Assembly (NCBI GenBank): GCA_001830475.1
Contig: MIAC01000103.1
Coordinates: 1 to 6,655 of the forward strand
Length of the DNA: 6,655 nucleotides
Direction of reading: 5' to 3'
Source of the DNA: Rhodospirillales bacterium RIFCSPLOWO2_12_FULL_67_15
GTDB taxonomy: Bacteria; Pseudomonadota; Alphaproteobacteria; Rhodospirillales; 2-12-FULL-67-15
Made by a program: the position numbers and the translations under genes. Every line of letters begins with the position of its first letter. Position 1 is the stretch's first letter. Shown here piece by piece: positions 1 through 6,655 of this stretch. Under the pieces are notes generated by a model that was not told where the DNA came from, made no database searches, and saw only the letters and a list, made by a program, of their open reading frames with translations.

Positions 1-1128
1 ATCGGCTGTCAGCAGATGCTGATGCCGACCATCCAGCCCGCCGATCTCTGGCGTGAAAGCGACCGTTACGACGCGTATGGGCCCGAGATGCTGCGCGTCA
101 AGGACCGCCACGAGCGCGACATGCTCTACGGCCCGACCAACGAGGAGCAGATCACCGATATTTTCCGCACCGCGATCAAATCCTACCGCGATCTTCCCAG
201 GCTTCTGTATCACGTGCAGTGGAAGTTCCGCGACGAAATTCGCCCGCGTTTCGGGGTGATGCGCGGGCGCGAGTTCCTGATGAAGGACGCCTATTCCTTC
301 GATTTCGATTACGCGGGCGCGCGCACGTCCTACAACAAGATGTTCGAGTGCTACCTGCGCACGTTCCAAAGGTTGGGGTTGAAGGCGATCCCGCTCGCCG
401 CCGACACCGGCCCGATCGGCGGCGACCTCAGCCACGAATTCCTGATCCTCGCCGAAACCGGCGAATCCCGGGTGTTCTGCCACCGCCGCCTGCTCGATTT
501 CCGCTTGCCCGACCAACGCCCCACGGAGGCGAAGGACCTGCAAGCGCTGGTCGATCAATGGACCTCGGTCTATGCCGCGAGCGACGACAAGCACGACCCG
601 GCCAAGGACAACGCGCTCGGGGCCGATCTCGTCACCGCGCGCGGCATCGAGGTCGGCCACATCTTTTATTTCGGCACCAAGTACTCGCAGCCGATGAAGG
701 CACTGGTCGCTGGTCCCAAGGGCGAGGAAGTCACGGTCGAAATGGGCTCCTACGGCATCGGCGTCTCGCGGCTCGTCGGCGCGATCATCGAGGCGTCCCA
801 CGACGCCGCCGGCATCGTCTGGCCGGAATCGGTCGCGCCGTTCCGGGTCGGACTGATCAACTTGAAGAGCGGCGATTCCGAATGCGACGCGGCGTGCGGG
901 GACATCTATCGCGCGCTCGCGGGGCGGGGAATTGCGACGCTCTACGACGACCGCGACCAGCGCGCCGGGGTTAAATTCGCCGATATGGACCTGATCGGGC
1001 TCCCGTGGCAGCTCGTGGTCGGCCCGCGCGGGTTGAAAAGCGGCGTGGTCGAGCTCAAGAACCGCCAGAGCGGCGAGCGCCGGGAATTGAGCCGCGATTC
1101 CGCGCTCGCCCGCCTCGCCGGCGGTTAA
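1..1128 (+). CDS. proS: Prolyl-tRNA synthetase, short type lacking the editing insertion (5' partial)
   Basis: Class II aminoacyl-tRNA synthetase that charges tRNA-Pro with proline in the cytoplasm. The frame is open from base 1, so the gene begins upstream; about 65-70 N-terminal residues are missing judging by the usual ~440 aa of this type. Counting from the first codon, residues 6-17 ([12 protein letters not shown]) end class II motif 1, with its proline at residue 9. Residues 44-49 (GPTNEE) form the TxE loop. Residues 74-92 are motif 2 (FRDE followed by [12 protein letters not shown]), and 249-258 are motif 3 ([10 protein letters not shown]) with Arg257. About 279-372 is the anticodon-binding domain, including [12 protein letters not shown]. 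Only ~157 residues separate motifs 2 and 3, so the large INS editing domain of E. coli-type ProS is absent. The TAA stop lies 24 bases before the permease gene. Assignment is secure; only the start is unseen. Confidence 0.97.
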   Translation: MGCQQMLMPTIQPADLWRESDRYDAYGPEMLRVKDRHERDMLYGPTNEEQITDIFRTAIKSYRDLPRLLYHVQWKFRDEIRPRFGVMRGREFLMKDAYSFDFDYAGARTSYNKMFECYLRTFQRLGLKAIPLAADTGPIGGDLSHEFLILAETGESRVFCHRRLLDFRLPDQRPTEAKDLQALVDQWTSVYAASDDKHDPAKDNALGADLVTARGIEVGHIFYFGTKYSQPMKALVAGPKGEEVTVEMGSYGIGVSRLVGAIIEASHDAAGIVWPESVAPFRVGLINLKSGDSECDAACGDIYRALAGRGIATLYDDRDQRAGVKFADMDLIGLPWQLVVGPRGLKSGVVELKNRQSGERRELSRDSALARLAGG

Positions 1129-1138
1129 GAGCGGGCGA

Positions 1139-1145
1139 GGGAGGG
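1139..1145 (+). promoter_or_regulatory. Ribosome binding site for the lolC/E-type gene
   Basis: The purine-rich run GGGAGGG ends 7 bases before the GTG at 1153. It lies in the 24-base gap after proS and supports GTG rather than the in-frame ATG at 1183, which would remove the conserved N-terminal [14 protein letters not shown] segment. No terminator or promoter fits in this gap, so proS and the permease gene are probably on one transcript. Confidence 0.7.
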
Positions 1146-1152
1146 CAGAACG

Positions 1153-2400
1153 GTGTTCACCCGCTTCGAATGGTCGGTCGCGATGCGCTATCTCCGGGCG
1201 CGGCGCCAGGAGGGTTTCATCTCCGTCATCGCCTGGTTTTCGCTCCTCGGCATCGCGCTCGGCGTCGCCACGCTCATCATCGTGATGTCGGTGATGAACG
1301 GTTTCCGTCACGAACTGCTTTCGCGCATTCTCGGACTCAACGGCCATCTCGGCGTCTATGGTCTCGCCGCGCCGCTCGCCGAATTCGATGCCGTCGCCGC
1401 AGCGGTGCGCAAGGTGCCCGGCGTCGTTTCGGCGACCCCCATCGTCGAGGGGCAGGTGATGGCGACCGCCCGGGGCCTGGCGCGGGGTGCGCTGGTGCGC
1501 GGGATTCGCGCCGAAGACCTCGCCGCCGGGCACAGCCTGGTCGCGCGCAGCCTCGTCGGCGGCGGGCTGGCGCAGTTCACGGGCGACGATGTCGTGGTGA
1601 TCGGAAGCCGGTTGGCCGAGCGGCTCGGGATCGCGGTCGGCGAACGAGTCACGCTGATCTCGCCCCAGGGCACGGCGACCGCGCTCGGCACCGTGCCGCG
1701 CATGCGCGCCTACCAAGTCGTCGCCACCTTCAACATCGGCATGTTCGAATACGATTCCAGCTATGTCTTCATGCCCCTCGACGCGGCCCAGGTGTATTTC
1801 CGCATGCCCGGCGCGGTGACCAATCTGGAAGTGTTCGTCGCCGATCCCGATGACGCGCCCCGGATCGGCGCGCGAATTTCCGGCGCGCTCCGGGGCCAGG
1901 TCCGCATCCACGACTGGCAGCAGGCCAACGCCAGCTTCTTCACCGCCATCCAGGTGGAACGCAACGTCATGTTCCTGATCCTGACCCTGATCATTCTGGT
2001 CGCGGCGTTCAACATCGTCTCGAGCATGATCATGCTGGTCAAGGACAAGGGCCGCGACATCGCGATCTTGAGAACCATGGGCGCGACGCGCGGCTCGATC
2101 ATGCGCATTTTTTTCATGAGCGGGGCGAGCATCGGCGTCATCGGCACCTTGTCCGGGCTCGTGCTCGGGGTCGCGTTCGCCCTCAATATCGAGACGATCC
2201 GGCAAGGAATTCAGGGCCTGACCGGAACCAATTTGTTCGCGGCCGAGATCTATTTCCTCTCCAAGCTGCCGGCCAAGATCGACTGGTCGGAAGTGTCGGC
2301 GGTGGTCCTGATGGGTCTCGGGCTCTCCTTTCTCGCGACGATCTATCCGTCCTGGCGCGCGGCGACGCTCGATCCGGCCGAGGCGCTGCGCTATGAGTGA
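1153..2400 (+). CDS. lolC: Lipoprotein-releasing ABC transporter permease, LolC/LolE (LolF-like) family
   Basis: Inner-membrane subunit of the Lol exporter, which extracts mature lipoproteins from the inner membrane and passes them to the periplasmic carrier LolA. The protein is 415 aa, the usual family length. An amphipathic N-terminus ([18 protein letters not shown]) precedes TM1 at about residues 23-47. A large periplasmic domain covers about 50-265. Three more membrane segments lie at about 271-296, 318-346 and 379-399, matching the FtsX/MacB-type permease fold. [15 protein letters not shown] at 297-311 is the cytoplasmic coupling helix that contacts the ATPase. The C-terminus PAEALRYE is typical. 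Residues 169-182 (ISPQG to VP) lie where LolC carries its LolA-binding hook; this placement is inferred. Only one permease gene is seen here, so the complex may be a homodimer with LolD, as proposed for LolF systems. A lolE elsewhere in the genome cannot be excluded. Its stop codon overlaps lolD. Confidence 0.93.
   Translation: MFTRFEWSVAMRYLRARRQEGFISVIAWFSLLGIALGVATLIIVMSVMNGFRHELLSRILGLNGHLGVYGLAAPLAEFDAVAAAVRKVPGVVSATPIVEGQVMATARGLARGALVRGIRAEDLAAGHSLVARSLVGGGLAQFTGDDVVVIGSRLAERLGIAVGERVTLISPQGTATALGTVPRMRAYQVVATFNIGMFEYDSSYVFMPLDAAQVYFRMPGAVTNLEVFVADPDDAPRIGARISGALRGQVRIHDWQQANASFFTAIQVERNVMFLILTLIILVAAFNIVSSMIMLVKDKGRDIAILRTMGATRGSIMRIFFMSGASIGVIGTLSGLVLGVAFALNIETIRQGIQGLTGTNLFAAEIYFLSKLPAKIDWSEVSAVVLMGLGLSFLATIYPSWRAATLDPAEALRYE
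2380..2383 (+). promoter_or_regulatory. Ribosome binding site for lolD inside the end of lolC
   Basis: GAGG lies 9 bases before the ATG at 2393, within the last codons of the permease gene. The two genes overlap by 8 bases (ATGAGTGA, 2393-2400), which contains the lolD start and the permease stop. This arrangement suggests translational coupling and balanced amounts of the two subunits. Confidence 0.5.
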
Positions 2401-3073
2401 GATCGCCCTCCAGCTCGCCGGAATCGTCCGCGTCTTCAGGCAGGGGCGGAACGAGCTCGCGGTGCTGCGCGGGGCGAACCTCTCCGTGCGCGCGGGCGAG
2501 ATCGTCGCCCTGGTCGGCCCCTCGGGCGCGGGCAAGTCCACGCTCTTGCACATCGCCGGACTTTTGGAGCAGCCCGACGAAGGAGAGGTGATCATTGCCG
2601 ATCTCGCCTGCGGGGCGTTGAACGACGACGAGCGCACGCGGCTGCGCCGGACCAATCTCGGCTTCGTCTATCAGTACCACCACCTGCTGCCCGAATTCTC
2701 GGCGTTGGAGAATGTCGTCATTCCCCAGGCCATCGCCGGCATGGCGCGCGCGGAAGCGGAGAGCCGCGCCCGCGAACTGCTCGCCCACCTCGGCCTTGCC
2801 GAACGGGAAAGCCACCGCCCCGCCCGGCTTTCGGGCGGAGAGCAACAGCGCGTGGCGATCGCCCGCGCGCTCGCCAACGCGCCCAGGATATTGCTCGCCG
2901 ACGAACCGACCGGCAACCTCGACCCGCACACCGCGGACGAGGTCTTTGCCATGCTGCTCAGGCTCGCGCGCGGAGCTTCGCTCGCCGCCCTGATCGCCAC
3001 CCACAATGTCGAACTCGCCCGGCGCATGGACCGCACCGTCCGCCTCAGCGACGGCACGCTGGTGGAGGGTTGA
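2393..3073 (+). CDS. lolD: Lipoprotein-releasing ABC transporter ATP-binding protein LolD
   Basis: Cytoplasmic ATPase that drives lipoprotein release by the Lol complex together with the adjacent permease. The protein is 226 aa, the normal LolD length, and all ABC motifs are intact: Walker [10 protein letters not shown] at 42-50, Q-loop Gln94, signature LSGGEQQR at 146-153, Walker B RILLADEP at 165-172 with catalytic Glu171, D-loop NLD at 175-177, and H-loop His204. The segment after the Q-loop, [17 protein letters not shown] (95-111), is the typical LolD wording and separates it from the related MacB and FtsE ATPases. The gene starts within the end of the permease gene and is probably translationally coupled to it. 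Stop TGA at 3071-3073 is followed by the only sizeable gap in the window. No missing residues or frame disruption were seen. Confidence 0.96.
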   Translation: MSEIALQLAGIVRVFRQGRNELAVLRGANLSVRAGEIVALVGPSGAGKSTLLHIAGLLEQPDEGEVIIADLACGALNDDERTRLRRTNLGFVYQYHHLLPEFSALENVVIPQAIAGMARAEAESRARELLAHLGLAERESHRPARLSGGEQQRVAIARALANAPRILLADEPTGNLDPHTADEVFAMLLRLARGASLAALIATHNVELARRMDRTVRLSDGTLVEG

Positions 3074-3198
3074 GCGGCGAATCGCTTCTCCCAAGTTCGT
3101 CCGTCCCCGATCCGAGTTATCCCCAGATGCGGGTCCGTCCCGTGCGGGGTTGACGGCGGAGATGACTTGCCGGCCGGGGTATGAAATTCTTATGCACC
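3074..3198 (+). other. Non-coding gap between lolD and dnaE, possible dnaE leader/regulatory region
   Basis: This 125-base gap is the largest non-coding stretch. It contains the 9-base direct repeat GTCCGTCCC (3099 and 3133), a short stem CCGTC/GACGG (3135-3139 with 3152-3156) with no T run behind it, the sequence TTATCCCCA (3117-3125), and an 8-base palindrome CCGGCCGG (3170-3177). I see no convincing -35/-10 pair: TTGACG at 3150-3155 lacks a suitable -10 at normal spacing. The stem is too weak, and lacks the T tract, to call a terminator, so read-through from lolD into dnaE remains possible. A regulatory role is inference only. Confidence 0.4.
3099..3141 (+). repeat. Two exact 9-base direct repeats upstream of dnaE
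   Basis: GTCCGTCCC occurs at 3099-3107 and again at 3133-3141, start to start 34 bases, about three helical turns. The match does not extend on either side. It could be a pair of protein-binding sites for dnaE control, or chance in C-rich sequence. The second copy also overlaps the left arm of a weak hairpin. Confidence 0.4.
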
Positions 3199-6100
3199 AT
3201 GGCGCACGCGTCCTTCGTCCACCTCCGCGTCCATTCCGCCTATTCGCTTTCCGAAGGCGCGATCCGCCTCGACGAGCTCGCCAAGCTTTGCCGCGATTTC
3301 GCCTCGCCAGCGGTCGCGGTCACCGACACCAACAATCTGTTCGGGGCGATCGAGTTCTCGCACGCCGCCCGCGAGGCGGGGGTGCAGCCGATCGTCGGCT
3401 GCCAGCTTGCGCTCGCGCGCGACGAGCCGAGCGGCGCCCGGCCGGGCTTCGGGCAGGGCGGGAAAAGCGGATCCGAATCCGATCCGGTCGTGTTGCTGGT
3501 CCAGAACGCCGCCGGCTATCGCAATCTTCTCAAACTCATCCGTATCGCCCATTTCGGCGCGAACGGCATCGAGGCGCCCGTCGAACCTCAAGTCGCGCTG
3601 GGCGAACTGGTGCGCCATGGCGAGGGCTTGATTCTTCTGACCGGCGGGCCGGCGGGACCGGTCGGACGATTGCTCGCCGCCGGGCAGACGCCGGCCGCCG
3701 AGGCGATCCTTCTCCGCCTGGCCGAGGCGTTTCCGGGGCGGCTCTACGTCGAGCTGATGCGCCACGGCGCGGCGGCGGAAAAGGCGACCGAGCCGGGGTT
3801 TCTCGATCTCGCTTACCGCCACGGCCTTCCCTTGGTCGCGACCAACGAGGCCTTCTTTTCCGAGCGCCGGATGTACGAGGCGCACGATGCGCTGCTGTGC
3901 ATCGCCGCGGGGGCGACGCTTTCGGCCGCCGAGCGGCGGCGCGCGACCCCCGAACATTACCTGAAATCTCCCGACGAGATGCGCAGGCTGTTTGCCGACC
4001 TGCCGGAAGCGGCGGACAACACGCTCGTGGTGGCGCGGCGCTGCGCCTTCATGGTCGAGCGGGTTGAGCCGATCCTGCCGCCGTTCGACTGCGGCGATGG
4101 ATTGAGCGAGACCGACGGACTTAAGGCCCAATCCCAGGCCGGACTCGAGGAACGGCTCAAGGCGAGCGTCTGGAGGCCGGGGATGAGCGAGAGCGAGAAA
4201 GCGGCCGCCGCGCGGCCCTATCGCGAACGGCTCGACTACGAGATCGGCGTCATCGCCGCGATGGGCTATTCCGGCTACTTCCTGATCGTCGCCGATTTCA
4301 TCCGCTGGGCGAAGGCCCAAGGCATTCCCGTCGGGCCGGGACGCGGTTCGGGCGCGGGTTCGGTCGCGGCGTGGGCGCTGACCATCACCGACCTCGATCC
4401 TTTGCGCTTCGGGCTCCTGTTCGAACGTTTTCTCAACCCCGAACGCGTGTCCATGCCCGATTTCGACATCGACTTCTGCCAGGACCGCCGCGACGAGGTG
4501 ATCCAGTACGTCCAGGACCGCTACGGCCGCGACCGGGTGGCGCAAATCATCACTTTCGGCAAGCTCCAGGCCCGCGCCGTGCTGCGCGACGTCGGCCGGG
4601 TGCTGGAAATGCCCTACGGTCAGGTGGACAAGCTCTGCAAGCTGGTTCCGCACAACCCGGCCAAGCTCGTCACGTTGGACCAGGCGATCGCCGAGGAGCC
4701 GCTGTTGCAGCGGGCGATCGACGAAGACGGATCGGTCGAGCGCCTGTTCGCCATCGCCCGCCAGTTGGAGGGGCTTTATCGCCACGCTTCCACCCACGCC
4801 GGCGGCGTGGTCATCGGCGACCGTCCGTTGGACGAGTTGATCCCGCTCTACCGCGATCCCAAGTCCGACCGGCTCGTGACCGGGTTCAACATGAAGTACG
4901 TCGAGGAGGCCGGACTGATCAAATTCGACTTTCTCGGCCTCAAGACCCTGACCGTGCTCGCGGACGCCGCCAAGCTGGTGGAGGAGGGGACCGGGACAAG
5001 GCTCGACCTCGCCAACCTGCCGCTCGACGACGAAGCGACGTTTTCCATGCTCGCCCGCGGCGAAACGACCGGCGTGTTCCAGCTGGAAAGCGCCGGCATG
5101 CGCGACGTGCTGCGCAACCTGAAGGCGGACAGCTTCGAGGACATCATCGCCGTCGTCGCGCTCTATCGGCCGGGGCCGATGGGTAACATCCCGAGCTACA
5201 TCCGCCGCAAGCACGGCCAGGAAAAACCCGATTACCTCTATCCGACGCTGGAAGGGATATTAAAAGAAACCTTCGGCATCATCATCTATCAGGAACAGGT
5301 GATGCAGATCGCGCAAGAACTGGCCGGATTTTCCCTCGGGCACGCGGATTTGATCCGCCGCGCCATGGGCAAGAAGATCAAGTCGGAGATGAACAAGCAG
5401 CGCGAAGCCTTCGTCCAAGGCGCGCGCAACCGCAACGTGCCCGAAACCCGCGCCCGGGAGATTTTCGATCTCGTCGCCAAGTTCGCCGACTACGGCTTCA
5501 ACAAGTCCCACGCCGCGACCTACGCGCTGGTCGCCTATCAGACCGCCTACATGAAGTCCCACCATCCGGTGGAATTCCTGGCGGCGTCCATGACCCACGA
5601 CTTGGCCAATCCCGACAAGCTGAACGTCTTCCGCCAGGAATTGGACCGCATGGGCATACGGCTTCTGCCTCCGGACGTGAACGCGTCCGAGGCCCGCTTT
5701 TCGGTCGGGCGCGATGCGTCTGCCGGCCCGGCGATCCGCTACGCGCTTGCCGCCGTGCGCAACGTCGGCGCGTCGGCGATGGATTCGTTGGTCGCCGAGC
5801 GCCGCGCGCGCGGCCCCTTCCGCGATCTCGCCGACTTCGCCCGCCGGCTCGACGCCAAGCTCGCCAACAAGCGCCAGATCGAGAACCTGGCGCGCGCCGG
5901 CGCGTTCGATTCCCTCAATCCCAATCGCCGCCGGACGTTCGAGAGCGTCGAGGAAATTCTGAAACATGCCCACGCCGCGGCCGAGGAACGGGGGAGTTCG
6001 CAGATTTCGCTCTTCGGCGGCGTGGCGGGGGGCGGCGAAGCAAAGCTGGTTCTGCCGGCGGGGCCCGACTGGCCGCCCATGGACCGCCTCAGCCACGAAT

Positions 6101-6655
6101 TCGAGGCGATCGGCTTCTACCTCTCCTCTCATCCGCTCGACGCCTATCGCCGCACGCTCGCCCGGCTCGGCGTGCGTGCGATCGCGGAGATCAGCGCCGA
6201 TCCCGAGCCGGGTCCGGTCCGGCTCGCCGGCACGGTGATCGGCAAGAAGGAGCGGACCTCGGCCAAGGGCAACCGCTATGCCTTCATCCAGTTTTCCGAC
6301 ATGACCGGGGTGTTCGAGGCGATCGTCTTTTCCGATACCCTGGCCTCGGCGCGGAGCCTGCTCGAGGTCGGCCGCTCGCTTTTGGTGCGCGCCGCCGTCC
6401 AGGTGGAAGGGGAAACCTTCCGCCTCACCGTCCAGAGCCTTGAATCGCTCGAAGAGGTCTCCGCCCGGACTTCTGCTGGTGTCAGGATCGTGGTCGCCTC
6501 CCAGGAAGCAGTGTCACCGATCAGGGACATTATTGCCGGGAAGCCGGGCGGAAACGGAGAAGGACGAAAAGGGCGGGTCAAGCTCGTTTCGCGCCTGAAT
6601 ACGGGCCACGAGGTCGAATTCGACCTCGGCGACCATCGCCTCACACCGGCTGCGC
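3199..6655 (+). CDS. dnaE: DNA polymerase III alpha subunit, DnaE1 type (3' partial)
   Basis: Catalytic subunit of the replicative DNA polymerase. All 1152 visible codons are open; family length suggests only about 15-25 residues are missing. The PHP domain covers about 5-280. The palm carries GPGRGSGAGS (379-388), PDFDIDF (420-426) with catalytic Asp423 and Asp425, and KFDFLGLKTLT (575-585) with Asp577, matching E. coli D401, D403 and D555. RHASTHAGG (528-536), GVFQLES (625-631), YRPGPM (656-661) and FNKSHAATYA (767-776) are also family hallmarks. A helix-hairpin-helix region lies near 848-890, QISLF (935-939) fits the internal beta-clamp binding motif, and an OB fold spans about 1008-1090. 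I chose ATG 3199 because family members begin close to the FVHLRVHS segment. An in-frame ATG at 3181 would add MKFLCT, including a rare TTA codon. Neither start has a clear ribosome binding site. Confidence 0.97.
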   Translation, partial: MAHASFVHLRVHSAYSLSEGAIRLDELAKLCRDFASPAVAVTDTNNLFGAIEFSHAAREAGVQPIVGCQLALARDEPSGARPGFGQGGKSGSESDPVVLLVQNAAGYRNLLKLIRIAHFGANGIEAPVEPQVALGELVRHGEGLILLTGGPAGPVGRLLAAGQTPAAEAILLRLAEAFPGRLYVELMRHGAAAEKATEPGFLDLAYRHGLPLVATNEAFFSERRMYEAHDALLCIAAGATLSAAERRRATPEHYLKSPDEMRRLFADLPEAADNTLVVARRCAFMVERVEPILPPFDCGDGLSETDGLKAQSQAGLEERLKASVWRPGMSESEKAAAARPYRERLDYEIGVIAAMGYSGYFLIVADFIRWAKAQGIPVGPGRGSGAGSVAAWALTITDLDPLRFGLLFERFLNPERVSMPDFDIDFCQDRRDEVIQYVQDRYGRDRVAQIITFGKLQARAVLRDVGRVLEMPYGQVDKLCKLVPHNPAKLVTLDQAIAEEPLLQRAIDEDGSVERLFAIARQLEGLYRHASTHAGGVVIGDRPLDELIPLYRDPKSDRLVTGFNMKYVEEAGLIKFDFLGLKTLTVLADAAKLVEEGTGTRLDLANLPLDDEATFSMLARGETTGVFQLESAGMRDVLRNLKADSFEDIIAVVALYRPGPMGNIPSYIRRKHGQEKPDYLYPTLEGILKETFGIIIYQEQVMQIAQELAGFSLGHADLIRRAMGKKIKSEMNKQREAFVQGARNRNVPETRAREIFDLVAKFADYGFNKSHAATYALVAYQTAYMKSHHPVEFLAASMTHDLANPDKLNVFRQELDRMGIRLLPPDVNASEARFSVGRDASAGPAIRYALAAVRNVGASAMDSLVAERRARGPFRDLADFARRLDAKLANKRQIENLARAGAFDSLNPNRRRTFESVEEILKHAHAAAEERGSSQISLFGGVAGGGEAKLVLPAGPDWPPMDRLSHEFEAIGFYLSSHPLDAYRRTLARLGVRAIAEISADPEPGPVRLAGTVIGKKERTSAKGNRYAFIQFSDMTGVFEAIVFSDTLASARSLLEVGRSLLVRAAVQVEGETFRLTVQSLESLEEVSARTSAGVRIVVASQEAVSPIRDIIAGKPGGNGEGRKGRVKLVSRLNTGHEVEFDLGDHRLTPAA

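Noticed and set aside
1005..1853. 282-residue + strand open frame across the proS/lolC junction
   Set aside because: Out-of-frame, Arg-rich shadow of two well-conserved genes.
2183..3094. 303-residue open frame on the minus strand across lolD and the end of lolC
   Set aside because: It lies antisense to a fully conserved ABC ATPase, crosses a gene boundary, and has a composition-driven sequence with no known motif.
3135..3156. Possible rho-independent terminator between lolD and dnaE
   Set aside because: The stem CCGTC/GACGG is only five pairs with an uneven interior, and no T run follows it.
3150..3185. Possible sigma-70 promoter for dnaE (TTGACG with TATGAA)
   Set aside because: The spacer would be 24 bases, too long, and no better -10 lies at 16-18 bases.
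3006..4067. 353-residue + strand open frame spanning the end of lolD, the gap and the start of dnaE
   Set aside because: It overlaps two conserved genes in another frame and is Arg/Gly-rich, as expected from out-of-frame reading of GC-rich DNA.
3190..5214. 674-residue open frame on the minus strand across dnaE
   Set aside because: Its codons are the exact reverse complements of the dnaE codons (same register). In GC-rich DNA such frames stay open because TTA, CTA and TCA are rare in the sense gene. It ends at a TTA on the sense strand (3190-3192), and a further sense TTA at 5260-5262 interrupts the same frame. The protein has no recognisable domain.
5260..6132. 290-residue open frame on the minus strand in the 3' half of dnaE
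   Set aside because: Same register-matched antisense shadow of dnaE, stopping at the sense TTA at 5260-5262.

Overview
The window is a GC-rich stretch of bacterial chromosome with four genes in a row on the + strand: proS (5' end missing), a lolC/lolE-type permease gene, lolD, and dnaE (3' end missing). The organism is most likely an alphaproteobacterium. ProS is the short type without the editing insertion, there is a single LolC/E-type permease, and DnaE has the N-terminal wording HLRVHSAYSLSEG usual in that class. From memory, the order proS-lolC-lolD-dnaE is also a common alphaproteobacterial arrangement. Nothing in the sequence fixes the order or genus; a Rhodospirillales-like origin is only a guess.

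Layout: 1-1128 is the C-terminal ~375 residues of prolyl-tRNA synthetase. A 24-base gap with a good ribosome binding site leads to the permease (1153-2400, GTG start). Its stop overlaps the lolD start by 8 bases (lolD 2393-3073), so these two are almost certainly co-translated. A 125-base gap (3074-3198) is the only sizeable non-coding stretch. It holds a 9-base direct repeat, a weak hairpin and one sequence one mismatch from a DnaA box, but no convincing terminator. dnaE runs from 3199 off the right edge, open throughout (1152 codons seen, perhaps 15-25 missing).

Functionally the genes are unrelated housekeeping: tRNA charging, release of lipoproteins from the inner membrane to LolA, and the replicative polymerase. 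Close packing suggests at least proS-lolC-lolD are transcribed together. dnaE may share that transcript or have its own promoter in the 125-base gap.

I found no mobile element, CRISPR array, RNA gene, phage gene or undescribed system. The points worth a second look are modest: lost metal ligands in the DnaE PHP domain, the ProS without its editing domain, the structure of the dnaE upstream gap with its unclear start, and a few local codon-usage oddities.
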